From: Beverwykella pulmonaria
Taxonomy: Eukaryota > Ascomycota > Dothideomycetes > Pleosporales > Melanommataceae
Assembly: GCA_001599595.1 (NCBI GenBank)
Contig: BCHH01000004.1
Location: 689,905 to 753,904 of the forward strand
Length of the DNA stretch: 64,000 nt
Direction: 5' to 3'
Shown: piece after piece, positions 21,855 to 32,700 of the stretch
Layout of the letters: each line of letters starts with the position of its first letter
Position numbering within the stretch: position 1 is the stretch's first letter
Program-made: the position numbers and the translations under genes
The notes under the pieces: generated by a model
The model's input: only the letters and a program-made list of their open reading frames with translations
Told to the model about the DNA's origin: nothing
Database searches by the model: none

Positions 21855-24181
21855 ATGTCGTACCGTGGACGGCCAAGCAAAGGCTGCGAGTCTTGCAGGG
21901 CTCGAAAGATCAAAGTAAGTCGTCTGTTCGGGTTCCTAGCTTTGTAAATCCCGATCCAACATGGAGAAATCTCAACTAACTGAAGAGAAAGTGCGATGAA
22001 GTGAAGCCTACCTGCAGCCGATGCAGCAAGACCAGTCTTGAGTGCAAGTACCGGGATCAAGGCGACCTTTTGTTCCGTAATCAGACCGCAATTGCTGCGC
22101 AGAAAGCCGAGGATTCATGGAGGAAAAGGTCCAAATCGAATCAGCGGGCTGAGAGTCACCAGTCATCTCCTGTCAGTGTTCGAGGATCTCCTCAAAGCAG
22201 CCACCATCGAGCTTCCCCGCAGAGCGATTCTTCGTCTGAGGCATCATCCTCCATTCTTGGTTTCAACAATCTGTCTCTGGGTCAGTACCAACTCCAACCA
22301 GATCTCCAGCGCTTAGCCTACGAGCGTTTTGTGTACGACTTCGTCGTGTTTGAAAGCCCGAATCATGACCCAAGAGAACAATCTTCTGCCGTGTGGGATT
22401 TTATCCCTCCTCTCTATCAAGCTTCCGCAGAAGGCTCATCACTGGCAACAATCGTTCACGCCGTTTCATACGCCAATTTCAGTGCACGATGCAATGCCCC
22501 GCACGTGCAGGCTTTAGCAGAGGATTGCCTAGCAAAAGGCTTCAGGTTACTGCAAAAGACATTATCAGATAAGAAGCAGGCACCTTCGGATCATGCCCTT
22601 TGCGCGGTATATTTACTCGGCATATGGGAGGTATGTATAGTTTGACCCCGTGCTTCTCATACACTAATTCGTACCACAGACACTAACCACGCCCTCTCAC
22701 AATGGCAATTTCCTCGCACATAAAGAAGGTGCAAACGCGCTTATACAATTGCGTACCATGGAACAGTTCTACAGCAACCCAGTCTCAGCCCGACTTTACG
22801 AGGTATCGTACGCTCAAATGGTAATTCGATTTACTTTAAATGTTTTATTAACGAACGTCAACAGCTGATACACTGGCAACAGCTCATTGGTAACATACAT
22901 CATGCGAAGCCTCCAAATTTGCCTGTCCGAAACCTCGTTGCAGCCAGGGAATATCTGCCGTCGCTGCATAGTACTTCTGGCATCTTCGTCATCCAATTGA
23001 TCCACCGAGAGGCTACTTTACACGCTAGATGGCACGAAATCAAATCAAGCACTGATCTACCTTCTAGTCGACAGGACCTACAGGATATTCTACAGGATGC
23101 TCTTGATCTCGATGCCGATTTTCAGTCTTGGGAAAGCACAATACCCTTAGCCTGGCGGTACCAGATGGAGCGTAACACCCCCAAAGCTCGGAGCACCTAC
23201 GATCCAAAGTGGAGAGACTTGATTTTGGGGAGTCGTGGCGCGCCGGAAGAAATTCATTCATATGCGACTCTCAAGAAGTGTTGGATCTGGATGTTTTACA
23301 GAACAAGCCGCCTGTTCTTACTTCGTGATCTACTCGAGATATTAAATTGGATGTTCAGGCTACCAGATGAGCCTTCCAACAGCCCACCTCTGCAGTTCCC
23401 AAACTCAACAACAATGCCAGGAACAACACCCGCCAGACCTCTAGACAACGTCGCCCTTTCTATTCACCATGCGTTTGCGACTACCCACCTGGTCACCATA
23501 ATCGAGAAGAGTTGTTCTGCGGTACTCGGCAGCTTCACGGTCCCTATCTGGGGGAAGTCGGCGGATGACGTGGTCGGAATGAGAGGATACACCTCATTCT
23601 GGTCGCTAGGGGTCATGGACTCTGTTCTACGTTCAGGATTAGTACCAGATGTAGGATCACCACCGACGCCACCGAGATCAACAACAGTAAGCCCGGAGCC
23701 TTGCGGTCCGCTTGCCTTCTCTCAGTTCCACCATCAACCCGCTCCGTCCCCATCAGTCTTCAAACTACCATCTCAAAATATTCATCCATTCTACCATAAC
23801 CCCGCCACCGCGGTTCCGAACTACCAAGACTTTCCCAAACTCCCGAATATTCCAGTCCTATCCCCGCCGTCTTCTCACGCAACACCTCCTGAGACTCCAC
23901 CATCAGCACCCACGATCGACCCCAAACCCCAACACAAACACAAACACCCTTTCGACAGTAAAGTGCCGCATCCAAACGATTATCCCACAAATCTTCCGTC
24001 CCTCGACTTCTCAATCACGAAAGCCTCGAAGATAGACGTAGCTGCGCGCAGAGAATGGATTAATCGCCTCATGTACTACATGGGAACTAAGCTTGGAATC
24101 AAGAAGGGTCTTGGAGTCGTGTTGGCTGAAGGTTATTTCGAGATTAGTAAACGGGAGGTTGATCGGGTGTTTGGGAGTTGA
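21855..24181 (+). CDS. Zn2Cys6 transcription factor
   Basis: Exons 21855-21914, 21992-22630, 22680-22820 and 22865-24181 give 718 residues. The binuclear cluster spans residues 11-38 (Cys 11, 14, 21, 28, 31, 38; C-x2-C-x6-C-x6-C-x2-C-x6-C) and is split by intron 1 directly before Cys21, a very common position in this family. A short Ser/Gln-rich linker follows. Next is an alpha-helical middle region typical of fungal-specific regulatory domains (from about LAYERFVYDFVVFE onward), then a Pro/Ser/His-rich stretch around 540-650 and a helical C-terminus. It should act in the nucleus as a DNA-binding regulator. Its position next to the permease and the lipid-enzyme genes makes it a candidate local regulator, which is inference. 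Confidence 0.9.
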
Positions 24182-24896
24182 GACCAGGCACGCAATCAAT
24201 CTGGGGTTATGGTTCCGCGCTCGACGATATCTCCATCGTTTATCGTGGTCAAGGGTCGTTTCTGTCTATTCTGCCGTTTTGTCTTGGTAGTTTATTTCCT
24301 CTTCTCGTATCATATGTTTCTCGTACACACTTGTCTGGTTTCTGATAACGTTCGAGCAAAATCAGCTGGGCTGGATTGGGTATGCATTATGACAATATAG
24401 AAGGGAAAGGGAAACATGCATGTTTTTATGAAATGTATATTTATGTATTTTTAATAAATCGTTTTTCTGTATTTATACACCTTATTCATGTACAGGACTT
24501 ACAATGCTCTGCAGTCAGTCGAGAAAGAGTGCAACCCCCACGATTCCGAGCCTAAAGCCACGACGTCTGTCAATGGCCTCTGTGAACAAAAGTGAACGAA
24601 TGCTAGACCTATAGTCCATTCACTCAACTTTACGAGCCCTAATAGCATGTGGGAAGAATTTCGAGCAGCCCTGCATCTGATTGGTCTGTCATCGCTCACG
24701 TGATGTTCAACACACGGCCCACTTCCACATCTTCAACTTCAACCTCACCAAAGCCCAATTCTCTCCACGCCCAAACCGCTATAACAATTCCCACAACACC
24801 AATCCTATAGTGCCACTCACTCTCCTACACCAAGACGTTCATAAAGCACCAGCCCATCTCCAGAACTAGGCCGAGCAGAGGCAAAGAGAAGGAAAA
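24182..24896. other. Spacer between regulator and NAA10 genes
   Basis: About 0.7 kb. An AT-rich segment around 24415-24480 is probably the 3' end of the regulator transcript. The CA-rich segment around 24720-24860 is probably the NAA10 leader. No other gene was recognised. Confidence 0.5.
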
Positions 24897-26175
24897 ATGG
24901 ACATTCGCGTACTCAAACCGTCGGATATCCCCCATGTCCAGATGGCGAATATCACGAATTTACCTGAGAACTACTTCTGCAAGTACTATCTATACCATGC
25001 GATGAGTTGGCCGCAGTTGAGCTATGTGGCTGTTGATGTGAGTAGATATTTTCTCTCTTTTCACCTTTTTTCTTTTCGTGATGAGCCGAGGCTTTGGAAT
25101 GACCAGAAGATGGAGTTGGAAGATTGAAAAGAATAATATGCTTGGGTTTAGGGGAAATAAGAATTTGAGGGCTTTGAATGAGTTGCCGATCACGCGATCT
25201 GTTCATGGTAATTTTTAGGGCCACACTCTCGCGTGCTGAGTAAAGAGAAGGCAAGTTGAATTATGGCATCTGTCTGCATGGTTGAGTCCTCGAGGATACC
25301 TCAAACCCATCCTTCAATCCGCGTTGGTGAAAGTTACGCGGAAGTCCCCTCGACCATCGGATCAAACTCTCTTACCATAACCTGAAAGGCTCCAAATCGC
25401 TTGGTGCTTCCTACGGGTCATATCTGGCCCTCCCATCTCCGAAGTTCTCATTACCACGAGGACCCGGATCCACTGCATCTCCAGTTCGAGCCTTTCCATA
25501 TCCAGTCTTCTTCATCAGATGCTTACATTTCCGCCCAATCACTTAACTAACAGTTCACCACAGGTCTCCCGCCCCCCTAAAACACCCTACGACCCCCCCA
25601 AAATCGTCGGCTACGTGCTCGCCAAAATGGAGGAAGAGCCCACCGACGGCGTACAGCACGGACACATCACCTCCCTCTCTGTGATGCGCACGCACCGGCG
25701 TCTGGGCCTAGCCGAGAAGTTGATGAGGCAAAGTCGTACGTTCCCCCCTCGCACAATTCCTCGCATGTACTGATGGTGATGGTGGGCTTCAGAGCGCGCA
25801 ATGGCAGAAACCTTCTCAGCGCACTACGTATCCCTACACGTGCGCGTGTCCAACACCGCAGCCCTACACTTGTACCGCGATACGCTGGGCTTCACTGTCG
25901 ACAAGATAGAAGCAAAGTATTATGCCGACGGTGAAGATGCGTACTCGATGCGCATGGAGCTGGACCAGTACAAAGGGAAGGGCCTTGTGTATGTCGAGGG
26001 CCAGGGGTTCGTCGAGGGCGATGAAGATGAGGAGGTGGATGAGGGTGAGCCCGTGGGTAGTGAGGGGAAGGAGGCCCCCAAGCGGGATAAGGTTACGGGA
26101 CGGTTGAGGAAGGTCAAGGTGGGGAGGAAGTTGGGGGTCGGCGAGCTAGTGGAGAGGAATGAGGCAGGCGGTTGA
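24897..26175 (+). CDS. NAA10: NAA10/ARD1 N-terminal acetyltransferase catalytic subunit
   Basis: Exons 24897-25037, 25564-25735 and 25793-26175 encode 231 residues. The sequence follows ARD1 closely: [50 protein letters not shown] (acetyl-CoA loop R-R-x-G-x-A, about 92-97), then [17 protein letters not shown]. As the catalytic subunit of NatA it acetylates nascent-chain N-termini at the ribosome together with NAA15. After the GNAT fold comes a longer acidic then basic tail (about 160-231), common in filamentous fungi. Intron 1 is 526 bp, about ten times the size of the other introns here. The gene is convergent with the next one (291 bp apart). Confidence 0.93.
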
Positions 26176-26466
26176 GCGGGTCGGGATACGCGGGTGTGTT
26201 CGGGGAGGGGGTGGGTCAAGCATGAGATGGCGGATGAAGGGAGATGAAAAAAAGGCACATCTCGATCTGGGTATAGAGAGAATGTTGCATATCATACAGA
26301 ATGTGGTTGTGGGCCTAACGGCTACACACCATCACCTGCCTGCCTCCTCAAAATCTAATTGCAAAAAACGCCATGGTCTATGCACCATTCTCCTTGATGC
26401 CCCTTGGATATCATATCAAATCGTATAAGCCGTGCTCGTGACGCCGTCATTCAGCCAATCTCTCTC

Positions 26467-28035
26467 CTACATCAACCCTCCAAGCACCACCTTCCCCACG
26501 CCCCCAACCTCCCCTCTCACGCCCTGTCTACAACTCTCCTCAAACTCGCGCACCACACTCCCCAGTATAATCTTCCTAACCTTCGCATCTGCCTTGGAGA
26601 AAAGATCGCCCACCACACCTCCTCCAGCGAGGATCAGAGACTCAGGCGTGCTCAGCAGCGACAGAATCTTGGTATAGCAGTCGATCAGCACATCGCACAG
26701 CGTTGCAAAGGTGCTAAAGAAGTCGGGATCGAAGGGCAGATTGGGCGTCTGCAGGTGGACGTAGGATTCGTTGGGAAGGAGAAGATCGTCGGTGGGTGGG
26801 CTGTCGACGGAAGATGTTGGCTCGTGGTAAGAGTTCTGTGGGGTCAGGGCGGGGAACTCGCTCGCTGCGCTGCTACTGCGCCGACTCTTTCCCCCAATGA
26901 CATTGGCCCGCTTGAACATCTGGGGGATGCGGCCGCGGCTGAGGGAGGAGGGGGTCGAGCCGTCCGGGGGGTGTATGGACTGGTATTGCTCGAATTCCAG
27001 GAGGAGGGCGTTGAGCGCCTTGAGGTAGTCGGTGGATGAGTTGGCATTGAGGTCTAGGATGGTGGTGAGCGAGAATCCGAGGAGAAGGTAGTGGGTTGCG
27101 CGGCGGGAGAGGTTGCGGGGTGTGAAGGAGGGAAGGCGGGTGAGGTCGGTTTTGGCGAAAAGGAGGGTGTTGAACCAGTATATGCGGCCTTCGTGGGCTT
27201 TCCGCAGGTAGTCCAGCGTCGATATCCGCTTCGAGGCCATCTCCTGTATATGCTGGAATATGATGTTGGGCGTGGCCCCGCCTGTCATGGAGATGTTGGC
27301 TGCAGGCTGGAGTCCGCCGCCAGCATAGTTCCCCCCATAGTTGCTCTGCTGGCGCTGGAGAGCCTGCGGGTCTTTCTGGCCTGAGGGATACCGGAGCGGC
27401 GCCGCCATGCCAAAGGGGGTCTTGGGGTTGTCGACGGCACTCAGAGGGCTCTTTTCATACACCTGGCGGTTTCCTCCCTCGCCCATCTTGACGTTTTCTG
27501 AGCTTTTCTGGCGGTTGCTTCGTGTAAATGTAGAAATGGACAGCGCCGGGCGGGCCCCCCCTGAGGCGGCATTGGCAGCGGGATTCTTCTCCGGCGAGAG
27601 AGAGAGCGCCAGCGTGGCCGACGGGGTCCTCTTGTGCGAGGACGCGGTGCCGCTGGAGGTGTCGGTGCGTAGCGAAGCGCTACGGGAGCGTCGCAGCGAG
27701 GTACCGATCTCGGTCACGGAGGAGGAGATGCTGTGTCGCGCGGTGTGCTTGCGGCGCGGAGGCGTGGCGGGCGCTGCTGCAGCAGCCGGCGCTGGGACTG
27801 GTGCTGGCTTTCTGGCGGGGAATTCGTATTGGTTCGGGACGAAGGGGGCGACGTCGAACTGTGCAGGAGGAGCAGCGGGGAGCGGCGGCGGCGGGGTGGT
27901 GGTGGAGGTGCGGACGAGGCCGGAGGTCGAGGTTTTGTGGGCGCCCTTGTTTCTGCTGCCAAAAAAAGAGGGCCGTCTGCTGAAGAAGTCGCGCGACGTC
28001 GAGGCGGTGGAGGAAGTGGAGTCGTGGTCCGCCAT
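26467..28035 (-). CDS. Conserved fungal protein of unknown function (522 aa)
   Basis: A single-exon frame begins at an ATG at 28035. The first 230 residues are low complexity, rich in Ser, Pro, Ala and Arg, with phosphorylation-site-like basic/serine runs. From about 250 a folded-looking part begins: MASKRISTLDYLRKAHEG, WFNTLLFAKTDL and a helical region to about 350. It is interrupted by a Ser-rich loop, then resumes with FDPDFFSTFATLCDVLIDCY and an amphipathic C-terminus. I believe it is widely conserved in ascomycetes but cannot name a function. It is divergent from ECT1 with a 714-bp shared upstream region. Long open frames on the opposite strand are antisense by-products of its high GC content. 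Confidence 0.8.
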   Translation of the reverse strand: MADHDSTSSTASTSRDFFSRRPSFFGSRNKGAHKTSTSGLVRTSTTTPPPPLPAAPPAQFDVAPFVPNQYEFPARKPAPVPAPAAAAAPATPPRRKHTARHSISSSVTEIGTSLRRSRSASLRTDTSSGTASSHKRTPSATLALSLSPEKNPAANAASGGARPALSISTFTRSNRQKSSENVKMGEGGNRQVYEKSPLSAVDNPKTPFGMAAPLRYPSGQKDPQALQRQQSNYGGNYAGGGLQPAANISMTGGATPNIIFQHIQEMASKRISTLDYLRKAHEGRIYWFNTLLFAKTDLTRLPSFTPRNLSRRATHYLLLGFSLTTILDLNANSSTDYLKALNALLLEFEQYQSIHPPDGSTPSSLSRGRIPQMFKRANVIGGKSRRSSSAASEFPALTPQNSYHEPTSSVDSPPTDDLLLPNESYVHLQTPNLPFDPDFFSTFATLCDVLIDCYTKILSLLSTPESLILAGGGVVGDLFSKADAKVRKIILGSVVREFEESCRQGVRGEVGGVGKVVLGGLM

Positions 28036-28749
28036 GGTGCTCTTTCCGCTCCCGAGAATGGGGAGACGGCGCTGGAGCTGCCGAGCGAGCCTAGATCAGG
28101 GGCCGGGATGGCAGCTCCTGTGCCTATTCCTGTGCCTGCGACGGCTGCGACAAGACAGATCGGGAGACGGGGGGCATGGCATGCTCCCGGCGCGGTGGTG
28201 GGCAGGTCGAGCGAGCGGCTGCGGTGTGTGTGTGGTGTGTGATGTGCGATGTGCGATGTGTGATGGTATGCGAGCGCAGCGCACAGCCAGCGACCGCCAC
28301 AGTCGCTCGTCTGAGGGCGTGGGCGCGGGCCCGCCGTCGACTAAATATCATGGGTCTCTTGCGTCTTCGTGGTCCTGCCTCGGGGCCGTCCGCTTCCATG
28401 TTTAGTCGCTTCCCAAGCAACGTGCGCGACAGGTGGAACGGTGCATGCCTGACACATTGACGCAGCAGACGCAGGAACAAGCACTCCGCGCGAAGGCCCT
28501 GCCCAGTGAAATGGCGCCGGCGCCCTCGAGGCTTGCCGCTCTGCGCACACCCCTGCCCTCACCACCATCACCAGCTCACCTGTACGTCCGTATCGAACCA
28601 CTATCTAGGCCTCGCTGCCCACGTGCGCGACCCAGCGACAGCATCCGAGCTCTGGGCATCTTGACATCGGCTTGCCACTGCCTGTGTTCCCTCACAACAC
28701 GCCCGCGTCTCTCCCAACACCAAACCGTGCCCCGCACCCCGCAGTCGCC
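28036..28749. promoter_or_regulatory. Divergent upstream region of the 522-aa protein gene and ECT1
   Basis: The 714 bp are GC-rich, with a GTGTG/GATGTGCG run around 28224-28265. No separate gene was recognised. Frames crossing it lack conserved features. It should hold both promoters. Confidence 0.5.
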
Positions 28750-30457
28750 ATGATCCGGAGACAGAGCGCAAAGGTACGCACCCACCCCCTTCGTCTCTTC
28801 GAAGCCAGCTTCTGACGCGCCTTGCAGGGGGAATGGATCCCCTCCACCGGCCAGTGGCCAGTCGACCCCCAAGAAGACGTCCCGGTTTCGGACGACCGCA
28901 TTTGGATCGATGGATGCTTCGACTTTAGCCATCATGGTATGCTTCACAGGCTGGTCCGTTGCATGCCCAAGCCGCTCATGTACGTCTAGGTCACGCGGGC
29001 GCAATGCTGCAGGCTCGCCAACTCGGCACCGAGCTGCTCGTAGGCGTGCACTCAGACGAGGCGATTATGGAGAACAAGGGACCTACGGTGATGCGGCTGG
29101 ATGAGAGGTGCGTTGCCCATCTGGAAAAGAAAAGAAAAAAAACCGAGGACCACGGCTGACGTCCCATAGAGTCATGGCCGTCGAGGCATGTCGCTGGGCA
29201 ACACGGGCGATCCCCAAAGCCCCCTACGTGACCTCGCTGCCGTGGATAACCCACTACGGCTGCAATTTCGTGGTGCATGGCGACGACATCACCTCCGACA
29301 GCAATGGCATGGACTGCTACCGCTTCGTCAAGGCAGCGGGGAGGTTCAAGGTGGTGAAGCGCACGCCTGGCATTTCGACCACGGACCTGGTGGGCCGCAT
29401 GCTCCTGTGCACCAAGACGCACTTCATACAATCGCTGCGTGGCAGACTCTCAGGCGAAGAGGGCCCTGGCGACGCAGAGGAGCGCAAGAGGATCGGAGAG
29501 GAAATGGAGCAGCGTATCAAGGACTATGCGACCGACTCTACAGGCCTGGCCCCCGGATGCGACGTGTGGTATTGGCACGCGTCACGCCCGGTCAAGGAGC
29601 GGAGGACCACGCAGAGCTCCAGCCCCGGCGAGCGCCGACTGAGCGCTGGCGGGCGTCAACAATCCGTTCCGCACCAACACCACCACCACCACCATCACGC
29701 GGTCAAGGAAGAGAAAGGCAAGTTTGCGCAAATGGTGTCGGGCAGGGGCGTCAAGCCGGGGCAAGCTGTTGTCTATGTCGACGGCGGGTGGGATCTCTTC
29801 TCCTCGGGCCACATCGAGTTTCTCCGCAAGGTCACGCAGACGGAAGAGGATGCTGCCAAAGAGCGCGGGTGGTACACCGAAGAAGCGAAGGCAGAGCGGA
29901 TAGAGAAGACGGGTGCGGACTACGGGCCTGTTTTCCTAGTTGCTGGCATTCACGATGACGAAGTCATCAACCACTGGAAAGGCGTCAACTACCCCATCAT
30001 GAACATCTTCGAGCGCGGGCTGTGTGTGCTGCAGTGCAAGGTAGGCATCCCATTCCGGCCAAGTCGAGTAGAAGCTAATGTTCCCCAGTACATCCATGCC
30101 GTAGTGTTCGGCTCCCCCTTCTCCCTCTCCAAGGCGTTCCTCCTCACCCTGCCCTACGGCACACCCACTGCCGTCTACCACGGCATAACTTCCTTCATGC
30201 CTCTGACATACGATCCTTATGCGCCGGCCAAGGTGCTAGACCTCTATCGCGAAATCGACAACCACGATTTCCAGAACGTGAATGCGGGGGAGATTGTCGA
30301 GCGGATCATGAAAGGGAGAGCGATGTATGAGGAGCGTCAGCGGATGAAGGGCGAGAAGGGAATGACGGAGGAAGCCGAGAAGAGGCGGCAGGAGCTGGAG
30401 CAGGAGGCTGAGAGGGACAGACGAAGGAGGGAAGTGGAGGGGCAGTTTGGACTGTAG
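28750..30457 (+). CDS. ECT1: Ethanolamine-phosphate cytidylyltransferase
   Basis: Exons 28750-28773, 28828-28936, 28990-29107, 29170-30040 and 30089-30457 encode 496 residues. Two cytidylyltransferase domains are visible. The first has IWIDGCFDFSHHGHAGAM (about 33-50, with the HxGH nucleotide site). It is followed by GVHSDEAIMENKGPTVM and the hallmark HGDDITSDSNGMDCY. The second starts at VVYVDGGWDLFSSGHIEFL (about 284-302). The enzyme joins CTP and phosphoethanolamine to make CDP-ethanolamine in the Kennedy pathway of phosphatidylethanolamine synthesis. A linker between the domains contains a histidine run (about 252-260). The last intron (48 bp) has no stop, so it could be mistaken for coding. 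The C-terminus is a charged coiled-coil-like tail. Confidence 0.93.
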
Positions 30458-30985
30458 AAGTTGGGATCGAGTTAAAGGTGCATGCACTTAGTATTCATTA
30501 ACTATGAGCTCGCGATTGAGGGCAGGGGCTTTTCAACATTACCTTGTGTAGAGTGGAAATACAAATAGACGGGTCCCAACTGCATGTGCCGCGGTTTGTT
30601 GCACGGCATCGGCAATTAGACTAGCGTCGGTTTTTATCTCCGCTCGGCAATCTGAAATCTCTCTGCATCGACTTGCTCTCCAACAATGCTCCATCTACTG
30701 TCCAGTCACCCTCCCACTCCTGCCCCACTACTCTCGCACTACTATCCAGCTACTTTCCCACTACTCTTCAATTTACTGTCCAGCAGCCCTTCAGCTTTGA
30801 CGCAACCACAGCCCGCAACTCCTCTCTCCGCGCTCAGATCCGCCCATTTCTCCAGGATATGCATCTCTAAACACCTTGTCATCTGAACACCACGCACCCA
30901 GTGCGCAACACTCCCAATTGCCGTTATTTCCACACCACTACGACCTCAATTGGCCTTGTGGACCGACCAGCCAAGCAACCGAGCC
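30458..30985. other. Spacer between ECT1 and the Alba-domain gene
   Basis: About 0.53 kb. The CT/AC-rich stretch 30660-30900 is probably the leader and promoter of the downstream gene. No gene was recognised. Confidence 0.5.
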
Positions 30986-31990
30986 ATGGCAGACCCTGCG
31001 AACAGCACTGAAAAATGTATAGAAAACACGCCTGAGTTTACCCCTACGACCGCGACGACCAATACGACATCGACAGCGCCGTGCTCGAGTGAGAGGCCCA
31101 CACGACCGAATCTCAGAAATGCGGGCGAGCATGGGGCCATGACTACTATGGGTGTGGGTGTGGCTGTGGAGGGGGATGGACAGGCAGGAGGAGAAGAGCA
31201 TAGGCCGAGCAAGAAGCAAAAATTGTCCGGCACTGCATCCCGGAAGTCTAAGACGAAGCTGACTCCACAGCCTCCAACCCCTAATCCAAATCTGGAGGCG
31301 TTGCAAAAACCGTGGATGCTACTGCCACCGGAGCTACTTGCTTCTGTACATGCGCGGCTTGGAACGGCTTTTTGGGAAGAGAATTGTGTTGCTATTTTTA
31401 TGACGAGGAACCAGAATATTAGATCTGGTGTCAATAAACTGAAGTCATACCTCGGCGCTGCCTCGAGAAATTCAAGGGTGACTGGGGCTGAGGTAGAGAA
31501 GGTATTGCTGAGCAAGAATCCAGTAATCGCTGTGTCCGCCATGGGCGAAGCGACCACGAAGATGGTGAGCGTATTGGAGGTGCTGAGGAGGGTTGCTGGG
31601 GGTGCCAAAGGAGAGGTAGATGGAGAAAAGGGCAGAGAAAGCGAGACGGATATGTGGTGCATGTACACTAGTCTCAGCTCGCAGATCATCAAGTACGAGA
31701 AGAAAGGTGCCAAGACGCCCAACCCCAGCAGCGGCGCGACAGACGTCCAGAAACTTGTGCCTGGAAATCAGAACGGGGACCAAGAAGTGAAGGACCAAGA
31801 AGAGGAGGATGCATCTTTTGAGCCAACGATAGCGGTCGAGAAGACTAGCGGGCATGAAGGCACAGCACCGAGGGAGAAGAATGTGCCGGTGCTCACAGTT
31901 TGGTTGTCTAAAGCTCCAATCCCGGAGTTCGAGAAGGAGTTTGGAGAGCAGAAGTTTGCTGTTGCGAAAGTGAGGGAGGAGGAGTGCTGA
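30986..31990 (+). CDS. Alba-domain nucleic-acid-binding protein (Rpp25/Pop6-like)
   Basis: A single exon encodes 334 residues from the ATG at 30986 (the frame is open further upstream but has no earlier ATG). The N-terminal 100 residues are low complexity with a basic SKKQKL segment, a possible nuclear signal. The Alba-like fold spans about 120-215: VAIFMTRNQNIRSGVNKLKSYL, then NPVIAVSAMGEATTKMVSVL, the latter matching the conserved Alba strand-helix where the glycine precedes the helix. The rest is acidic and disordered. Alba proteins of this type bind RNA, for example as RNase P/MRP subunits; a direct subunit role is inferred. Its 3' end faces the aminotransferase gene. Confidence 0.65.
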   Translation: MADPANSTEKCIENTPEFTPTTATTNTTSTAPCSSERPTRPNLRNAGEHGAMTTMGVGVAVEGDGQAGGEEHRPSKKQKLSGTASRKSKTKLTPQPPTPNPNLEALQKPWMLLPPELLASVHARLGTAFWEENCVAIFMTRNQNIRSGVNKLKSYLGAASRNSRVTGAEVEKVLLSKNPVIAVSAMGEATTKMVSVLEVLRRVAGGAKGEVDGEKGRESETDMWCMYTSLSSQIIKYEKKGAKTPNPSSGATDVQKLVPGNQNGDQEVKDQEEEDASFEPTIAVEKTSGHEGTAPREKNVPVLTVWLSKAPIPEFEKEFGEQKFAVAKVREEEC

Positions 31991-32700
31991 AGAACGGTTT
32001 GGGCAGGCCATACGAAAAGGCACCTGGAAATCAATGAACCTGGGCCTCATATCACTTATGTGGCTTGTGAGGGGGTCGCTGATATGGAGCACGGAGATGT
32101 GTTCCCCTATCCTAGAAGCCACAGGTGCGTGTCTTTGCCCACGGAAAGCTAGGGACCATATTATAAAAACAAGCAATCCGACAGACAGCGAGGCCAAGCT
32201 TCAACATGCCACGGGGGCTTTATCATAGTCATGACGAGGTCAGATATACATGCAAGCGCTTATACAAGTCTGTCAGCTTCACGACACCTTGCCTTGCTCT
32301 TGCATGTGGACTGAGCCCAACTCGAGGGACTTCCTTTTTAGAAGAGTAAAGAGAGAAAATAAGAGGAAGTGATCGAATAGGTCAGGTGCTCGGCAAAAGC
32401 TGCACACGTAGAGAATGGAAAACCCCTGAGCGACTACTGAAAACCTGGAAGTTCAAGACTGGTGCTACGCTTAGTGTAGATACGACTCTCATGTCAACGA
32501 CAGCCACGCTGCACGTCTCACTATACGTACAAGATATACACATGAAGAGGTAACATTACATTAGAATGTGCGCGCGCTCTGCCCATGCTCGCTTTTAAAA
32601 TGCAATGCCGACTCCAAAGAATGAACCGCCTCCAACGCCGTCAATCCATCCAACCGCCAACGCCGTCAATCAAGACAGATCCACCCAACGCACAATTCCC
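31991..32700. other. Convergent 3' region
   Basis: The 710 bp lie between two convergent stop codons and should contain both 3' untranslated regions and polyadenylation sites. No gene was recognised. Confidence 0.5.

Noticed and set aside
27341..28405. 354-codon plus-strand frame
   Set aside because: It is antisense to the 522-aa gene; the low-complexity Gly/Arg/Val composition mirrors the Ser/Pro/Ala codons of the real gene.
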